Assembly: GCF_022829295.1 (NCBI RefSeq)
Contig: NZ_JAKSYH010000089.1
Span: 1 to 52,227, forward strand
Reading direction: 5' to 3'
Origin: Methylobacterium sp. J-088
GTDB lineage: Bacteria; Pseudomonadota; Alphaproteobacteria; Rhizobiales; Beijerinckiaceae
DNA: 52,227 bases
Shown here piece after piece: positions 42,655-52,057 of this stretch; position 1 is the first letter of the stretch, and each line of letters starts with the position of its first letter. Under the pieces are notes generated by a model. It made no database searches. It had not been told where the DNA came from and worked only from the letters and a program-made list of their open reading frames with translations. A program made the translations under genes and the position numbers.

Positions 42655-43018
42655 CCGGACCGAGGACTTGGAGTGGAAGCTTCTGGTGCCGGGTGCCTCC
42701 GAACCCCGCCTATGCGGTGCTACCCGCTAGGTCTTCAAGTCGGTATTGGGGGCCGCTTACGCGGCCACCGCCACCGGAGCAAAGTTGTCGTTGGCAACTC
42801 TTGCAACGGCCCGATAACGGCGGAACCATGCCGAGCGAAAGTCCAACCTTTACGCCCTCGTCGATCCTAAGTCGCCCCCGCCGGAGCCCAGGCTTCTGAC
42901 AACGCGCCTTGCGGCAGCATGTCCTGGGTTCCGGTGGAGGCGCCGGGTACCGCCCCCGGGTCCGATAGGTTTATTGCGAAGAACGTTTATCGCCATAGCC
43001 GGCCTCGCGACCGGCTCC
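42655..43018 (-). ncRNA. ssrA: Permuted two-piece tmRNA (alpha-tmRNA)
   Basis: Read on the minus strand, the acceptor piece comes first. Its T arm is CCGGG-GGCGGTA-CCCGG (42959-42943), and CGCCTCC with ACC ends near 42933. After a removable loop containing CCCAGG/CCTGGG, the coding piece starts GGGGGCGACTTAGGATCGACG at 42879; its first 7 bases pair with CGCCTCC to form the acceptor stem. The tag frame 42795-42757 reads ANDNFAPVAVAA then TAA. A downstream hairpin (CCTAGCGG/CCGCATAGG) follows the tag. This order is the circular permutation typical of Alphaproteobacteria. Outer ends are approximate. The remaining spacer to 43130 has no gene. Confidence 0.93.
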
Positions 43019-43129
43019 CGAGATATAGAGGGGATCGGTCCGGTTTTGAAGCCCGATCGTGTCGCGCCACCGCCTCTTATCGCGCCTCCGGGCGAGGCTG
43101 TTGCCGGAAGTGCGCAGTCGGGCGCCCCC

Positions 43130-43903
43130 ATGCCGGATCAGCGAGGCCGTCTCGACCGGATCTGGTCCGCGACTTGGCGCCTCGGTGCCCTGATCGGCCT
43201 GGTGATCCTCTATCTCGGCGCAGCGAGCGTGCTGTCGCTCGCCGCCGTACGCGTCGGGTTCGATCTGTGGAGCGGGATCGACCCGTTCCTGCCGCCGGAG
43301 CGGCGCCCGTTCCTCGGCGCGGTGGAACTCGCCCACCGGGCCTTCGCGGTCGACGCCCTGCGGCAGGTTTTCCTCGCCCTCCTGGTCATCGGCGGGGCGT
43401 GGTTACGGGACCGGGCCGGGTGGCGCCGCCGCCTTGCCCTCGACCGCGAGCGCCCGAACGGGATGCGACCCGTCCTCCTTCTGGGGATCCTGTTGGCCTG
43501 GCCGGTGCTGCACATCGTGTGGGTGACCGGTACGGCTGAGCTGTTCGGCGCGAGCTTCGGCCAGCACGTGCGGCTGTCGCCCTTCATGAGCCAGGCCGCA
43601 GTGGCGGCGTGGCTCGCCTATCTCACGATCCTGGCCCCCGTGGCCGAGGAGCTGCTGCTGCGCGGCGAGGCCTTCGCCCGCGCCCAGGCCGCCGTCGGGC
43701 CCGTGGGGGCGATCCTGGTCACCGCTCTGATCTTCGCGGCCGCCCATGTCTCGTCCTGGGGGCTCGCCCGGCCGGTCTCGCTGCTGCCGCTGGCCCTGGC
43801 CCTCGGCTGGCTCCGCTGGCGGACCGGCCGGCTCTGGCCTGGCATCGCCCTGCACGGCTGGTCGAACCTCGCGCTCGTGACCTATCTGCTCTGGCCGAGC
43901 TGA
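43130..43903 (+). CDS. CPBP family intramembrane metalloprotease
   Basis: A 257-residue integral membrane protein of the CAAX-protease/bacteriocin-processing family. The glutamate-rich motif is [14 protein letters not shown], the second motif is [10 protein letters not shown] and the third is HGWSNLALV; these supply the metal-binding and catalytic residues. About six transmembrane segments are visible. Bacterial members have varied or unknown roles. ATG 43130 is chosen because an earlier in-frame start would run through the tmRNA gene. It precedes thyA by 79 bases on the same strand. Confidence 0.88.
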   Translation: MPDQRGRLDRIWSATWRLGALIGLVILYLGAASVLSLAAVRVGFDLWSGIDPFLPPERRPFLGAVELAHRAFAVDALRQVFLALLVIGGAWLRDRAGWRRRLALDRERPNGMRPVLLLGILLAWPVLHIVWVTGTAELFGASFGQHVRLSPFMSQAAVAAWLAYLTILAPVAEELLLRGEAFARAQAAVGPVGAILVTALIFAAAHVSSWGLARPVSLLPLALALGWLRWRTGRLWPGIALHGWSNLALVTYLLWPS

Positions 43904-43982
43904 TCACCCTGATGCGCGACGGCGGTGCATAGATGCTGCCGGCGCGCTTGCCCGGCGGCCCGGTCGCGCGCAGGAATGGCGG

Positions 43983-44777
43983 ATGGACGCTTATCACGAC
44001 CTGCTCCGGCGCATCCTCGACGCGGGCGCCCCCAAGGAGGATCGCACCGGCACCGGCACCCTCTCGGTGTTCGGCCACCAGATGCGCTTCGACCTGTCGG
44101 CCGGATTTCCCCTGGTCACCACGAAGCGCCTGCACCTGCGCTCGATCATTCACGAGCTGCTCTGGTTCCTGGCCGGCGACACCAATGTGGCCGCGCTCCG
44201 GGCGAACGGCGTGACGATCTGGGACGAGTGGGCCGACGCGCACGGTGACCTCGGCCCGGTCTACGGCAAACAGTGGCGCTCCTGGCAGAAGCCCGATGGC
44301 GGCACGGTCGATCAGATCGCCTGGGTGCTGGACGAGATCCGGCGCAACCCGGATTCGCGCCGCCTGATCGTCTCGGCCTGGAACCCCGCCGATCTCGACA
44401 GGATGGCGCTCGCCCCCTGCCACTGCCTGTTCCAGTTTTACGTAAGCGAGGGGCGGCTCTCCTGCCAGCTCTACCAGCGCTCGGCCGACGCCTTCCTGGG
44501 TGTGCCGTTCAATATCGCGAGCTACGCGCTCCTAACCCATATGATCGCGCAGGTGACGGGCCTCGGGGTCGGCGACTTCATCCATACCTTCGGCGATGCG
44601 CATCTCTACCGGAACCACTTGGAGCAGACCCGGGCCCTGCTGGCCCGGGAGCTGCGTCCGCTGCCGCAGCTGCGGCTGAACCCGGCGGTGCGGGACCTCT
44701 TCGCCTTCCGGTACGAGGATATCGCCATCGAGAATTACGACCCGCATCCGGCCATCGCGGCGCCGGTGGCGGTATGA
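43983..44777 (+). CDS. thyA: Thymidylate synthase
   Basis: A 264-residue enzyme converting dUMP to dTMP with methylene-tetrahydrofolate, releasing dihydrofolate. The catalytic nucleophile C146 is in [13 protein letters not shown], the phosphate-binding arginine loop is [17 protein letters not shown], and the substrate-binding region is [21 protein letters not shown]. Length equals the E. coli enzyme. It overlaps folA by ATGA, so the enzyme that recycles dihydrofolate is translationally coupled to the one that makes it. Confidence 0.98.
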   Translation: MDAYHDLLRRILDAGAPKEDRTGTGTLSVFGHQMRFDLSAGFPLVTTKRLHLRSIIHELLWFLAGDTNVAALRANGVTIWDEWADAHGDLGPVYGKQWRSWQKPDGGTVDQIAWVLDEIRRNPDSRRLIVSAWNPADLDRMALAPCHCLFQFYVSEGRLSCQLYQRSADAFLGVPFNIASYALLTHMIAQVTGLGVGDFIHTFGDAHLYRNHLEQTRALLARELRPLPQLRLNPAVRDLFAFRYEDIAIENYDPHPAIAAPVAV

Positions 44778-45265
44778 GACCGATCGTCTCCCTGGTCGCG
44801 GCCGTCGCCCGCAATGGCGTGATCGGCCGCGACAACGGCCTCGCCTGGCACCTGTCCAGCGACCTGAAGCGGTTCAAGGCGCTCACCATGGGCAAGCCGA
44901 TGCTGATGGGCCGCCGGACCTGGGCCTCGATCGGCCGACCGCTGCCGGGCCGCCGCACGCTCGTCCTGACCCGCGACCGCGCTTTCCGGGCCGAGGGCGT
45001 CGAGGTCGTTCACGACTGGGAAGCCGCACTGGCGGCCGCGTCCGGCTCTGAGCTGATGGTGGTCGGCGGCGCAGAGATCTACGCCCTGGCACTGCCGCAG
45101 GCCGATCGCCTTCATCTGACCGAGGTTGCGGCCGAGCCCGAAGGCGACGTGCGATTCCCGGCCTTCGACCGAGCTTGGTTCCGCGAGACGTTGCGCGAGG
45201 CGCACCCCGCCGGCCCCCGCGACGAGCACGCGTTCGCGTTCGTAGATTGGGAACGTGTGCGCTGA
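44774..45265 (+). CDS. folA: Dihydrofolate reductase
   Basis: A 163-residue enzyme reducing dihydrofolate to tetrahydrofolate with NADPH. It begins [51 protein letters not shown], containing the conserved Trp and the substrate aspartate of the family. The nicotinamide-binding [23 protein letters not shown] completes the fold. Its ATG overlaps the thyA stop. About 280 bases without a gene follow before hflK; a TTGACA there lacks a matching -10 element. Confidence 0.97.
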   Translation: MRPIVSLVAAVARNGVIGRDNGLAWHLSSDLKRFKALTMGKPMLMGRRTWASIGRPLPGRRTLVLTRDRAFRAEGVEVVHDWEAALAAASGSELMVVGGAEIYALALPQADRLHLTEVAAEPEGDVRFPAFDRAWFRETLREAHPAGPRDEHAFAFVDWERVR

Positions 45266-45548
45266 GGCGCGCGGCCGCATTTGCCTTTGGGGACCGGGAT
45301 GCCCACCTGCCAGCCTTGACAGCACGGGGCGTGCGCCCGCAGGTGCCTGTCTGGTGCGCGTGCTCACGTCGGGCTTGCGTATCTTACAGGAAGATGCGTG
45401 CGTGCAGGCTCTTAGGCCTCCGACAGGCCCAGGTCGCCCGGCTATCGACCCGGATCGGCGGGACTAGGCGGGCGAGCGTGGCCGTTCAGGCAAGGGGCGC
45501 CGGCCGGCATGAAGGTCGGGCGCGGACAGGCGGGAGACGACGGCTAGG

Positions 45549-46739
45549 ATGCCTTGGAGCAATCAGAGCGGCGGCGGAGGCCCCTGGGGCCGGCCCGGCG
45601 GGAACGGCGGCAACGGCGGTGGAGGTCCGTGGGGCAACGGCGGTAAGACCCCGCCGAACCTCGAGGACCTGCTTCGGCGCGGGCAGGACCGGCTGCGCGG
45701 CCTGATCCCGGGCGGTGGCGGCTCCAGCGGCTATGGCGGCGGCGGCTCGACCGGCCTCGGTGGCGGTCGTAGCGCGGCGGTGATCGCGGCGCTCGCCGTC
45801 GCGGTCTGGCTCGCCACCGGCTTCTACACCGTCTACCCGCGTCAGGTCGGCATCGAGACGATCTTCGGCCGCTACGTCGGCACCAAGGGCGAGGGCCTGC
45901 GCTACAACTTCCCTTATCCGATCGGCGGCGTGGTCAAGCCTGACGTCGGATCGCAGAATTCGATCCAGATCGGCTTCCGCGCCGGTCCCGGCGGCCAGGG
46001 CCGCAACCGCGACGTGCCGGACGAGAGCCTGATCCTCACCGGCGACGAGAACATCGTCGATCTCGACTTCGAGGTGCAGTGGCGGATCAACCCGCTGAAG
46101 GCCTCCGATTTCGTGTTCAACCTCCAGAACCCCGAGGGCACCATCAAGGCGATCTCCGAGAGCGCGATGCGCGAGGTGATCGGCCGCCGCAACATTCAGG
46201 CGATCCTGACCAACGAGCAGTCGAGCATCGCCCAGGAGGTCAAGGAGATGGTCCAAAAGGCGCTGGACGAGTACGGCGCCGGCGTGCGCATCGAGGTGGT
46301 GCAGCTTGTCTCGGTGAACCCGCCGCCCGAGGTGCGCCCGGCCTTCATCGACGTGAACGCCGCCCAGCAGGATGCCGATACGGCGCAGAACGAGGCCAAG
46401 ACCTACGCCAGCCGCGAGGTCCCTCAGGCCCGCGGTAAGGCGTCCCAGATCTTCCAGCAGGCCGAGGCCTACCGGACCAAGGCGACCGCCGATGCCACCG
46501 GCCAGGCGGCGCGCTTCAGCGAGGTCTACGCCTCCTACAAGGCTGCCCCGGCGATCAGCCGCGAGCGGATCTTCCTGGAGACGATGGAGAAGGTTCTGGG
46601 CTCCGTGAACAAGGTGATCATCGACCAGAACGGGACACAGCCCGGCGCCGCGACGGCGGCCGGCGTGCTGCCGGTGCTGCCGCTCTCGGAGTTCGGCGCC
46701 CGGGCCCAGACCCAGACCCAGACGGGAGCCGCCCGATGA
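45549..46739 (+). CDS. hflK: FtsH protease modulator HflK
   Basis: A 396-residue membrane protein that forms a large complex with HflC around the FtsH protease and adjusts membrane protein turnover. The N-terminus is a glycine-rich, low-complexity cytoplasmic segment (GGGGPWGRPGGNGGNGGGG). One transmembrane helix follows (AAVIAALAVAVWLATGFYTVY), then the SPFH/prohibitin domain (QVGIETIFGRYVGTKGEGLRYNFPYPI), ending with the EAKTYASREVPQARGKASQIFQQAEAYR coiled coil. It overlaps hflC by ATGA. The pair plus degP is a standard order here. Confidence 0.96.
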   Translation: MPWSNQSGGGGPWGRPGGNGGNGGGGPWGNGGKTPPNLEDLLRRGQDRLRGLIPGGGGSSGYGGGGSTGLGGGRSAAVIAALAVAVWLATGFYTVYPRQVGIETIFGRYVGTKGEGLRYNFPYPIGGVVKPDVGSQNSIQIGFRAGPGGQGRNRDVPDESLILTGDENIVDLDFEVQWRINPLKASDFVFNLQNPEGTIKAISESAMREVIGRRNIQAILTNEQSSIAQEVKEMVQKALDEYGAGVRIEVVQLVSVNPPPEVRPAFIDVNAAQQDADTAQNEAKTYASREVPQARGKASQIFQQAEAYRTKATADATGQAARFSEVYASYKAAPAISRERIFLETMEKVLGSVNKVIIDQNGTQPGAATAAGVLPVLPLSEFGARAQTQTQTGAAR

Positions 46740-47692
46740 AGCAGGCTCTTCGCACCGGCCTGATCGCGGTCGCCGCAATCGTCGCGATCGGGCTCTACGC
46801 CTCGATCTTCACCGTCGGCCAGATGCAGCAGGCGCTGGTCCTGCAATTCGGCCGGGTCCGCGCCGTCCTCAACGCCACCGGCGAAGAGAAGCCCGGGCTC
46901 TACTTCAAGGTCCCGTTCGTCGAGAACGTCGTGATCTTCGACAAGCGCGTGCTCGACCTCGATCTACCGGTTCAGACGGTGCTCACCGCGGACCGTCAGA
47001 ACCTGGAGGTGGACGCCTTCGCCCGCTACCGGATTCTCGATCCGCTGCGCTTCTATCAGGCGGTGGGCAATATCGGGCTGGCCAACCAGCGGCTCGCGAG
47101 CTTCACCAATTCCGGTCTGCGCAACGTGCTGGCCCGCTCGACCCGCGACGCCATCGTGAAGACCGATCGCGGCCAGCTGATGCACCAGATCCAGGAGGAC
47201 GTGAACCGGCAGGCCAAGGCGCTCGGCATCGAGATCGTCGATCTGCGCATGACCCGCGTCGATCTGCCGGCGCAGAACTCGGCCGCTGTCTACAAGCGGA
47301 TGAAGACCGAGCGCGAGCGCGAGGCCGCCGACATCCGGGCGAATGGCGATCAGATCGCCGCCACGATCCGTGCAAAGGCCGATCGCGAGGTCACGGTGAT
47401 TTTGGCTGAGGCGACCCAGAAATCCGAGCAGCTGCGCGGTCAGGGTGACGCAGACAAGAACCGGATCCTCGCCGAGGCGTTCGGCAAGGACCCGGACTTC
47501 TTCAGCTTCTACCGCTCGATGCAGGCCTACGAGGTTGGGCTGAAGGGATCGGACACGCGCCTCGTGATCAGCCCGAATACGGACTTCTTCCGCTACTTCA
47601 GCGATCCACAGGGCCGCGCCGCGGCAACGCGTCCCCCGCGCCCTGCAGATCCGAACGCGACCACCGGGTCCACCGCGGGCGCCGCACGCTGA
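46736..47692 (+). CDS. hflC: FtsH protease modulator HflC
   Basis: A 318-residue partner of HflK. An N-terminal helix (TGLIAVAAIVAIGLYASIFTV) is followed by the SPFH domain (GQMQQALVLQFGRVRAVL, GLYFKVPFVENVVIFDKRVLDLDLPVQTVLTADRQ) and a long coiled coil ending in KSEQLRGQGDADKNRILAEAFGKDPDFFSFYRSMQAY, typical of HflC. The C-terminal proline/threonine-rich tail is disordered. It starts within the hflK stop and is followed about 110 bases later by degP. Confidence 0.96.
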   Translation: MKQALRTGLIAVAAIVAIGLYASIFTVGQMQQALVLQFGRVRAVLNATGEEKPGLYFKVPFVENVVIFDKRVLDLDLPVQTVLTADRQNLEVDAFARYRILDPLRFYQAVGNIGLANQRLASFTNSGLRNVLARSTRDAIVKTDRGQLMHQIQEDVNRQAKALGIEIVDLRMTRVDLPAQNSAAVYKRMKTEREREAADIRANGDQIAATIRAKADREVTVILAEATQKSEQLRGQGDADKNRILAEAFGKDPDFFSFYRSMQAYEVGLKGSDTRLVISPNTDFFRYFSDPQGRAAATRPPRPADPNATTGSTAGAAR

Positions 47693-47801
47693 GCGTGTCG
47701 GCGTCCCGGCCCCCCGGGACTACTGAGTGCGACAACACGCGGACCCTGATCTCCGGTGAGGGATCCGCGGAGCCGGAAACGCGGTCTTGAAGAGGTCGAT
47801 C

Positions 47802-49361
47802 ATGCACCCCGCCGTGCGCGCCCCCGTGGCGCCCTTCGGCCGCGCTGAGGCGCAGCCCCGTATCCTGGCCCGCTCCCGCGCCCGCAGCCTTGTGGCGGCC
47901 GTCCTCGTGGGCGCCGCCGCGGTGACGGCGGCCCTGCCGATCCCGGCTTTCGCCAAGGGTCCGGCGTCGCTCGCCGACCTCGCCGACCAAGTGACCGATG
48001 CGGTGGTGAATATCTCCGCCTCCACGACGGTCGAGGCACGCGGCGGCAGCCGCGCCGGACCTCAGGTGCCTCCGGGTACGCCGTTCGAGGATCTGTTCGA
48101 GGAATTCTTCAATCGCCGCGGCGGTCGGGGAGGCGGGGGAGGTGGCGGCGACAACGACACGCCGCGGACGCAGCGCAAGTCGAACTCGCTGGGTTCCGGC
48201 TTCATCATCGACGCCTCCGGGCTCGTGGTGACCAACAACCACGTCATCGGCGATGCCAACGACATCCAGGTGATCCTGCACGACGGCACCAAGCTGAAAG
48301 CCGAGATCGTCGGCAAGGATTCGAAGATCGATCTCGCGGTGCTGCGCGTGAAGCCCACAGCCGATCGGCCGCTGAAAGCGGTGCCGTTCGGTGATTCCGA
48401 CAAGATGCGGCCGGGCGACTGGGTGATCGCCATCGGCAACCCGTTCGGGCTGGGCGGCTCGGTCTCGGCCGGCATCGTCTCGGCCCGGGGCCGGAACATC
48501 GAGTCCGGTCCGTATGACAACTACATCCAGACCGACGCGGCCATCAACAAGGGCAATTCCGGCGGTCCGCTGTTCAACATGGACGGCGAGGTGATCGGCA
48601 TCAACACGGCGATCCTGTCGCCCACCGGAGGCTCGGTCGGCATCGGCTTCGCCGTCCCCTCGGACACGGCCAAGCCGGTGATCGACCAGCTCCGCGAGTT
48701 CGGCGAGGTTCGCCGCGGCTGGCTCGGGGTGCGGATCCAGAACGTCGACGATGCCACCGCCGAGGCGTTGAACCTCAAGGGTGGGCCGCGGGGCGCTCTT
48801 GTCGCCGGCGTCGACGAAAAGGGCCCGGCCAAGACCGCCGGGATCGAGGTCGGCGACGTGATCCTCAAGTTCAACGGCACGCCCGTGAAGGCCTCCGGCG
48901 ACCTGCCGCGGATCGTGGCCTCCACCCCGGTGGGGCAGAAGGTCGATGTGATCGTCATGCGCAAGGGCGAGGAGGTGACCAAGCCCGTCACCCTCGGCCG
49001 CCTGGAGGACAGCGACAAGCCGCAGCCCGCCAACCTGCGCCAGCCCGAGCCGGAGAGCGCCACGCGTCAGGCGCTGGGCCTCAACCTGTCCGGCATGACC
49101 GACGATCTGCGCAAGAAGTACTCCATCAAGGACACGGTGAAGGGCGTGGTCGTCACCCGCGTCGATCCGAACTCGACGGCGGCCGACAAGCGGATCCAGC
49201 CGGGCGAGGTGATCGTCGAGGTCGGCCAGGAGGCGGTGAACACGCCGGCTGACGTGACCAAGCGGATCGATGCCCTGAAGAAGGATGGGCGCAAGTCGGT
49301 GCTGCTGCTGGTGGCGAGCGCGACGGGCGACGTGCGCTTCGTGGCGGTCGGGCTGGACTGA
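47802..49361 (+). CDS. degP: Periplasmic serine protease DegP/HtrA family (Do)
   Basis: A 519-residue HtrA protease-chaperone. A long signal peptide (SLVAAVLVGAAAVTAALPIPAFA) leads to a chymotrypsin-like domain with catalytic His in VTNNHVIGDAND, Asp in SKIDLAVLRV and Ser in NKGNSGGPLFN. A glycine-rich LA-loop (RRGGRGGGGGGGDND) and two PDZ domains follow (residues about 290-380 and 420-515). It degrades misfolded envelope proteins. ATG 47802 has AGAGG 5 bases upstream; a TTG 15 bases earlier is an alternative. Its place after hflKC suggests a shared envelope-stress setting. Confidence 0.95.
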   Translation: MHPAVRAPVAPFGRAEAQPRILARSRARSLVAAVLVGAAAVTAALPIPAFAKGPASLADLADQVTDAVVNISASTTVEARGGSRAGPQVPPGTPFEDLFEEFFNRRGGRGGGGGGGDNDTPRTQRKSNSLGSGFIIDASGLVVTNNHVIGDANDIQVILHDGTKLKAEIVGKDSKIDLAVLRVKPTADRPLKAVPFGDSDKMRPGDWVIAIGNPFGLGGSVSAGIVSARGRNIESGPYDNYIQTDAAINKGNSGGPLFNMDGEVIGINTAILSPTGGSVGIGFAVPSDTAKPVIDQLREFGEVRRGWLGVRIQNVDDATAEALNLKGGPRGALVAGVDEKGPAKTAGIEVGDVILKFNGTPVKASGDLPRIVASTPVGQKVDVIVMRKGEEVTKPVTLGRLEDSDKPQPANLRQPEPESATRQALGLNLSGMTDDLRKKYSIKDTVKGVVVTRVDPNSTAADKRIQPGEVIVEVGQEAVNTPADVTKRIDALKKDGRKSVLLLVASATGDVRFVAVGLD

Positions 49362-49500
49362 GCGGGCTCTCACGCAGGATCAGGGGCCGTCGCTACGTGA
49401 GAAGCGGCGGCCTTTTGCATGCGGGACGCCGCATTGACGCGGCGCTGCGGGGCGGCACACTGATCCGGCGAGTCGGTGCGGCTCGGACAGTCCTGGACCT

Positions 49501-49929
49501 ATGACAGCTGTCGCCTTCGATACCCTGAAGTTTGCCCGGGCGTTGCGCGATAAGGCAAAGCTGGCGCCCGAACAGGCGGAGGGCTTGGCCGACGCACTCG
49601 TAGACGTCTTCGATGGGAACATCGCTGCGAAAGCCGACATCCGTGACCTGCAAACCAATATCCGGGATGTGCAAGCCGAGATTCAAATCGTTCGAAGCGA
49701 TATCGAGGCCCTGAAGATTCAGACCCGGTCGGATATCGAAGCGTTGCGTCTCACGACACAGGCGGACATCGGTGGTCTGCGCCTGGAAACAAAGGTCGAG
49801 ATCGAAGCCGTGAAGGGTGCGATCGCCGCCGCAAAGGTCGAGACGGTGCGCTGGCTCGTCGGCGCGATCGGCTTTCAGACGCTGGCCGTGCTGGGTGCCG
49901 TGGTCGCCCTGACCCGGACCATCCCCTGA
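49501..49929 (+). CDS. DUF1640-like coiled-coil membrane protein
   Basis: A 142-residue protein. The N-terminus FDTLKFARALRDKAKLAPEQAEGLADALVDVF resembles DUF1640 (CCDC90-like) proteins. A coiled-coil stretch with repeated SDIEAL-type heptads follows (QAEIQIVRSDIEALKIQTRSD). The C-terminal transmembrane helix is LVGAIGFQTLAVLGAVVAL. Bacterial members are of unknown function; eukaryotic relatives include the mitochondrial calcium uniporter regulator. Codon use looks less GC-biased than its neighbours, which could mean recent arrival. It is not part of the conserved degP-serB order in most relatives I recall. Confidence 0.78.
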   Translation: MTAVAFDTLKFARALRDKAKLAPEQAEGLADALVDVFDGNIAAKADIRDLQTNIRDVQAEIQIVRSDIEALKIQTRSDIEALRLTTQADIGGLRLETKVEIEAVKGAIAAAKVETVRWLVGAIGFQTLAVLGAVVALTRTIP

Positions 49930-49933
49930 GCGC

Positions 49934-50827
49934 TCACCCCACGAACTCCGCAGCCGCGTAGCCCTGCAGGTAGAGGAGCGCGGTGAGGTCGCCGTGCTCG
50001 ACGCGGACCTGTGCCGCCGCGGCCACCGCGGGCTTGGCCCGGAACGCCACGCCGAGGCCGGCCTCGGCCAGCATATCGAGGTCGTTGGCGCCGTCACCGA
50101 CCGCGAGCGTGTCGGCGGCGTCGAGGCCGAGCACGCCGCGCAGTTCGATCAACGTCGCACGCTTCTCCGCCTTGCCGACGATCGGATCCTCGACCGTGCC
50201 GGTCAGGCGGCCGTCCGCCACACCCAGCACGTTGGATCGATGCTCGTGGAAGCCGATCATCGCGGCGATCGGGCCGGTGAACAGGGTGAAGCCGCCGGAG
50301 ACGAGACAGGTCCGGGCGCCGTGTGCCCGCAGGGTCCGCACCAGCGTGGGACCGCCCGGCGTGAGGCTCAATTGCTCGGCGATCAGCCCGTCGACCGCAT
50401 CGACCGGAATGTCCTTCAGGAGCGCGACGCGCTCCCGGAGCGCGGGCTCGAAGGCGATCTCGCCCCGCATCGCCCGCTCGGTGATCGCCGCCACGTGGTC
50501 CTTGAGGCCGAGGGTCCCGGCGAGTTCGTCGATGCATTCCTGTTCGATCATGGTGGAATCCATGTCGGCCAGAAACAGGCGCTTGCGCCGATGCGCATCG
50601 GCCGGCAGCACCGCAAGGTCGATCGGCTCCCCGGCCAGCGCCGTCCGCAGTGCGTCGGTCAGGGCCGCTGCAGCCGCGGGCTCGCCGGGCACCAGCAACT
50701 CGGCCGCCACCTCACCGTGCAGGATTCGGGGCTGGTGCTCCGTCCGCAGCACCGCGCGTGTCTCGGCCAGCACCGCGTCGGTGATGGACGGCCGATCCGG
50801 GTTTGCTATCAGGACCGCGACCAGCAT
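49934..50827 (-). CDS. serB: Phosphoserine phosphatase
   Basis: A 297-residue HAD phosphatase, the last step of serine synthesis. Motif I is [21 protein letters not shown] with the nucleophile and acid/base aspartates, the cap region follows, the phosphate-binding motif is [15 protein letters not shown], and the final motif is [14 protein letters not shown]. The N-terminal 75 residues form an ACT-like regulatory region seen in many proteobacterial SerB proteins. It is divergent from miaA with only 14 bases between the start codons. Confidence 0.96.
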   Translation of the reverse strand: MLVAVLIANPDRPSITDAVLAETRAVLRTEHQPRILHGEVAAELLVPGEPAAAAALTDALRTALAGEPIDLAVLPADAHRRKRLFLADMDSTMIEQECIDELAGTLGLKDHVAAITERAMRGEIAFEPALRERVALLKDIPVDAVDGLIAEQLSLTPGGPTLVRTLRAHGARTCLVSGGFTLFTGPIAAMIGFHEHRSNVLGVADGRLTGTVEDPIVGKAEKRATLIELRGVLGLDAADTLAVGDGANDLDMLAEAGLGVAFRAKPAVAAAAQVRVEHGDLTALLYLQGYAAAEFVG

Positions 50828-50841
50828 CGTGGAGGTTCGCC

Positions 50842-51756
50842 TTGCCAGACCGAGAGGCCGGGGGGCGCCCGGCGGCGATCCTCATCGCAGGGCCCACCGC
50901 CTCGGGCAAGTCGGCGCTCGCCGCCCGGCTGGCGCAGCGTCACGACGGCGTGGTGATCAACACCGATTCCATGCAGGTCTACGCCGACCTTCGGCGTCTG
51001 ACCGCCCGGCCCGATCCCGACGAGGAAGCGCGGGTGCCCCACCGGCTCTATGGCCATGTCGACGGCGCCGTGAATTATTCCGTGGGGCATTTCTCCCGGG
51101 ATGCGACGGCGCTGCTCCTGACCCTGGACGGACGGTTGCCGGTCTTCGTGGGCGGAACGGGCCTGTATTTCCGGGCGCTGGAGCAGGGGTTTTCGGAGCT
51201 GCCGCCCGTGCCCGAGGCGGTGCGCGCCCAGGTGCGGGGCGCGGCGGAGGGGCGCCCGACCGAGGCGCTGCACACCGACCTCGCCCGGCACGATCCCGAG
51301 GGGGCGGCACGCCTGCGCCCGAGCGACCGGATGCGCGTGATGCGCGCCCTGGAAATCTTTTTCGCCACCGGACGTCCGATCGCGAGCTTCTACGGCGATC
51401 CCGTTCCCGGCCCGCTGGCCGGATGGAACCTCGAAAAGATCTTCCTGGCGCCCGATCGCGCGGTGCTGCGCGCCCGGATCGATGTCCGGTTCCGGACCAT
51501 GATCGCGGAGGGCGCGCTGGATGAGGTTGCCCGCTTGCGGTCGCGGAGTCTCGACCCGATGCTGCCGGTGATGCGCGCCCACGGGGTGCCGGGCCTGATC
51601 GCCCATCTCGACGGGGCGGTGAGCCTCGAAGACGCGATTCTTCGGGGGCAGGCGGATACGCGCGCCTACGCCAAGCGCCAGTTCACGTGGTTCCGCCACC
51701 AGATGGGGGAGGGCTGGCACTGGATGGATCCGGAGGCGGCCCAGGTTGAGCTGTGA
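50842..51756 (+). CDS. miaA: tRNA dimethylallyltransferase
   Basis: A 304-residue enzyme adding a dimethylallyl group to A37 of tRNAs that read UNN codons. The P-loop is [18 protein letters not shown], the substrate-binding [13 protein letters not shown] follows, then [15 protein letters not shown], and the C-terminal part has [17 protein letters not shown] 50842 is the preferred start because GGAGG (50831-50835) lies 6 bases upstream and the next in-frame start is less well placed. With serB starting 14 bases away in the other direction, the miaA promoter must lie within serB. Confidence 0.96.
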   Translation: MPDREAGGRPAAILIAGPTASGKSALAARLAQRHDGVVINTDSMQVYADLRRLTARPDPDEEARVPHRLYGHVDGAVNYSVGHFSRDATALLLTLDGRLPVFVGGTGLYFRALEQGFSELPPVPEAVRAQVRGAAEGRPTEALHTDLARHDPEGAARLRPSDRMRVMRALEIFFATGRPIASFYGDPVPGPLAGWNLEKIFLAPDRAVLRARIDVRFRTMIAEGALDEVARLRSRSLDPMLPVMRAHGVPGLIAHLDGAVSLEDAILRGQADTRAYAKRQFTWFRHQMGEGWHWMDPEAAQVEL

Positions 51757-51849
51757 ACTTGCCGCGAAACGCCCTCCTCCGGAGAGGGGCTACCGGATTC
51801 ACACAGCGCTCTGCCGCTCTTGATTCGGCTGCATCGTTAAAGCCGGGTG

Positions 51850-52043
51850 ATCCCCTCGCCCCGCTTGCGGGGAGAGCGCTCCGGCGACCTTGTCGTCGCC
51901 GGAGCGAGGCGGCAGCCGAAGGTGAGGGGGGCACGAACGGAGGAGTCTCTTCCGGAGCCGCCCCCTCACCGCCGCTGCGGCTTCACCTCCGCTTCCCGCA
52001 CGGACGCCCCGGTCCGTTCGGGCCTCTCCCCGCAGGCGTGGCG
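51850..52043. repeat. ~190-bp palindromic element (GCGGGGAGAG family)
   Basis: A 26-base arm TCCCCTCGCCccGCttGC.. at 51850-51875 is inverted at 52018-52043 with two or three mismatches. Nested inside is AGGTGAGGGGGC (about 51920) against GCCCCCTCACC (about 51960). The TGCGGGGAGAG core also appears as a fragment near 21950 and in the hairpins at 131-158 and 11547-11576. No coding content. Bases 51757-51849 show nothing else. Confidence 0.65.
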
Positions 52044-52057
52044 AGGGGAACCCGCGC

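Noticed and set aside
42974..43129. N-terminal extension of the CPBP protease from an in-frame start at 42974
   Set aside because: It would overlap the acceptor piece of the tmRNA, and the encoded residues are not membrane- or family-like.
45316..45345. TTGACA as a -35 element for hflKC
   Set aside because: No -10-like hexamer at 16-18 bases, and no clear heat-shock promoter pattern could be defended in the spacer.
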